DNA from: Planctomycetia bacterium
GTDB lineage: Bacteria; Planctomycetota; Planctomycetia; Pirellulales; UBA1268
Reading direction: 5' to 3'
DNA length: 7,062 nt
Assembly: GCA_009919445.1 (NCBI GenBank)
Contig: RGBY01000135.1
Coordinates: forward strand, 1 to 7,062
The notes under the pieces are model-generated. The model worked only from the letters and a program-made list of their open reading frames with translations, had not been told where the DNA came from and did no database searches. Both the position numbers and the translations under genes were made by a program. Shown here one piece after another: positions 6,523-7,062 of the stretch. The number at the start of each line of letters is the position of its first letter. The first letter of the stretch is position 1.

Positions 6523-6941
6523 CCGGCACGACCGTGGCTGGCAACTCGATCACTGACAATGCGGTGACTGGTGTGTTGCTCAGTAGTGCCCAGAATGCGA
6601 CGGTTGATTCGAATCAGATCAACAACAATGGTCCGTACGGCATCTTTGGGACAGGCGACCTGGCCGGCAGCACGATCAAGAGCAATACGCTTTCCGATCA
6701 GCAGGTTGGTGTTTACGTCTACGAGGGCTCGAATCTGACGATTGGCTCAAGTGACGGTACGGTGGTACCGGCGACCGAAGGCAATGTGATTTCGAACAAC
6801 TCGTTCGCGGGTGTCATCCTTGACGGCGGCACCGATTCCAACGGCTCACTGACCGCCAATGTGTCGGTGCTTTCAAACTCGATCTACAACAACAGCCAGT
6901 TTGGCATTGCCTTGGTCAACGGTGCCAATGACGGCCTGACC
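5731..6941 (+). other. Right-handed parallel beta-helix domain (PbH1 / pectin-lyase-like), crossing the second frame break
   Basis: The domain opens with IDGSGAGSDGLLIGAG, a common entry to such helices. It then shows short coils with an asparagine ladder: EDNVL, EGNRI, ANNTI, INNTI, TENRI, AKNTI in the middle fragment and AGNSI, DSNQI, KSNTL, LSNSI in the third. Each is followed by a G-I/V strand (SGVWM, QGIIF, FGIVV, SGIFV, AGIQV, YGIFG, VGVYV, FGIAL). Insertions such as NTIGLDAAGNAAQPNAGQ and MIGGVTAGDANLIVGN are classic for large bacterial proteins of this class. In this family the fold binds or cleaves polysaccharide or serves as a structural rod; I see no clear catalytic acid cluster, so a structural role is as likely. 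The frame break at about 6518 falls between two coils. Confidence 0.8.
6515..6522 (+). other. Single-base deletion (probable lost C) causing TGA stop and -1 shift
   Basis: Fragment 2 ends GGT GAC TGA, while frame 3 continues CTG ACC GGC ACG. Adding one C (GGT GAC CTG ACC GGC) rejoins the frames as S-G-D-L-T-G-T-T. A close internal parallel exists at about 6651-6668, where GGC GAC CTG GCC GGC AGC ACG encodes G-D-L-A-G-S-T within another coil. The loss of one C from a CC pair is a common replication slip and also a common sequencing error. Confidence 0.8.
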
Positions 6942-7062
6942 CGACCGAGCCTGGATTCGGCAAACACGACCCTGGTGACCGGTTCGATCACGGGCACCGA
7001 CGGCGATGTCTTCCGGATTCAGTACTTCAAGAGTTCGGCGAACGTGACGACCAGCAGTCGCA
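6519..7062 (+). CDS. Parallel beta-helix protein, third fragment of the same gene (3' truncated by window edge)
   Basis: Frame 3 is open from CTG 6519, directly after an in-frame TGA at 6516-6518, to the window edge, giving 181 codons without a stop. Its first residues, LTGTTVAGNSITDN, continue the beta-helix that ends fragment 2. Coils carry the same ladder: AGNSI, DSNQI, KSNTL, ISNN and LSNSI, each followed by a G-I/V strand. From about residue 142 the sequence changes to a pattern with TGSITG and FRIQYF, a module that commonly follows such helices in large bacterial surface proteins. The first possible initiator is GTG 6534, but no ribosome binding site is seen before it, and a native start here is unlikely. 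The fragment overlaps the end of the middle fragment by four bases because of a single missing base. Confidence 0.75.
   Translation, partial: MTGTTVAGNSITDNAVTGVLLSSAQNATVDSNQINNNGPYGIFGTGDLAGSTIKSNTLSDQQVGVYVYEGSNLTIGSSDGTVVPATEGNVISNNSFAGVILDGGTDSNGSLTANVSVLSNSIYNNSQFGIALVNGANDGLTRPSLDSANTTLVTGSITGTDGDVFRIQYFKSSANVTTSSR
6942..7062 (+). other. Start of a C-terminal beta-sandwich-like module after the helix
   Basis: After the last beta-helix coil (FGIALVNGANDG) the sequence reads RPSLDSANTTLVTGSITGTDGD then VFRIQYFKSS. The pattern 'P-x-L ... V-x-G-x-[IL]-x-G ... F-x-IQ-[FY]-F' often directly follows parallel beta-helices in very large bacterial surface proteins. Only about 40 residues are inside the window, so the domain type is tentative. 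Confidence 0.45.

Larger units (their letters stand above)
1..7062 (+). pseudogene. Giant repetitive beta-solenoid adhesin-like gene, partial at both ends, broken by two frameshifts
   Basis: The three open pieces in this window read as one protein. Fragment 1 is in frame 3, fragment 2 in frame 1 and fragment 3 in frame 3 again. At both junctions the protein pattern carries on in the new frame: the 70-aa repeat resumes after the first stop, and the parallel beta-helix continues after the second. Summed, the window encodes roughly 2350 residues of a likely extracellular adhesin or matrix protein. Large proteins with such repeats are usually exported by two-partner secretion, autotransport or type I secretion, but the parts that would tell which lie outside the window. 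Calling it a pseudogene assumes the two lesions are real. If they are assembly or sequencing errors this is a single intact gene. The sequence alone cannot decide. Confidence 0.6.

Noticed and set aside
6515..6570. TGA 6520-6522 as a recoded or read-through codon
   Set aside because: Frame 1 after the TGA loses the beta-helix pattern and meets another TGA at 6565-6567, while frame 3 carries the pattern for 181 codons. No X-XXY-YYZ slippery site is seen, so programmed -1 shifting is also unlikely.
5731..7062. Polysaccharide lyase or pectate lyase enzyme call for the beta-helix
   Set aside because: The fold pattern is present, but I could not identify a conserved catalytic Asp/Arg/Lys set, so an enzymatic name is not supported.

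Overview
The whole window lies inside one very large, repetitive, surface or secreted protein gene read on the + strand. It enters from the left edge and leaves at the right edge. No start codon with a ribosome binding site, signal peptide, secretion domain, anchor, promoter, terminator, RNA gene or intergenic stretch is visible. The protein is rich in Gly, Thr, Ser, Asn, Ala and Leu, very poor in Lys and Trp, and I see no cysteine in any of the three fragments. Such composition is typical of extracellular beta-solenoid adhesins. The organism cannot be fixed from the sequence. Moderately high GC and the combination of filamentous-haemagglutinin-like repeats with a parallel beta-helix would suit a planctomycete or another Gram-negative environmental bacterium, but that is an inference.

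Layout. Positions 3-1808 hold about nine units of a repeat that is normally 70 aa (210 bp). The first four are near-identical in exact 210-bp tandem. Positions 1819-2898 hold five more divergent units. Positions 2899-4338 are a beta-strand-rich island without the 70-aa period; it contains one recognisable filamentous-haemagglutinin-type module at 3586-3801. Positions 4339-5730 return to the 70-aa repeat, with five regular units and two variants. From 5731 to about 6941 the protein becomes a right-handed parallel beta-helix of the PbH1 / pectin-lyase-like kind with an asparagine ladder. Positions 6942-7062 begin a short beta-sandwich-like module that runs off the edge.

The reading frame is broken twice. 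At about 1809 one repeat unit is 92 nt too short, which creates a TAA stop and moves the coding frame. At about 6518 one base, probably a C, is missing; this creates a TGA stop and returns the coding sequence to its original frame. The gene therefore appears as three consecutive open pieces (3-1811, 1756-6522, 6519-7062). They are best read as fragments of one ancestral protein, broken either by real mutations or by assembly or sequencing errors, to which such repeats are prone.

I found no new multi-gene system here. The points worth a second look are the two lesions, a higher-order super-repeat built from unit subtypes, the mostly synonymous differences between adjacent repeats, and the joining of two beta-solenoid types in one polypeptide.
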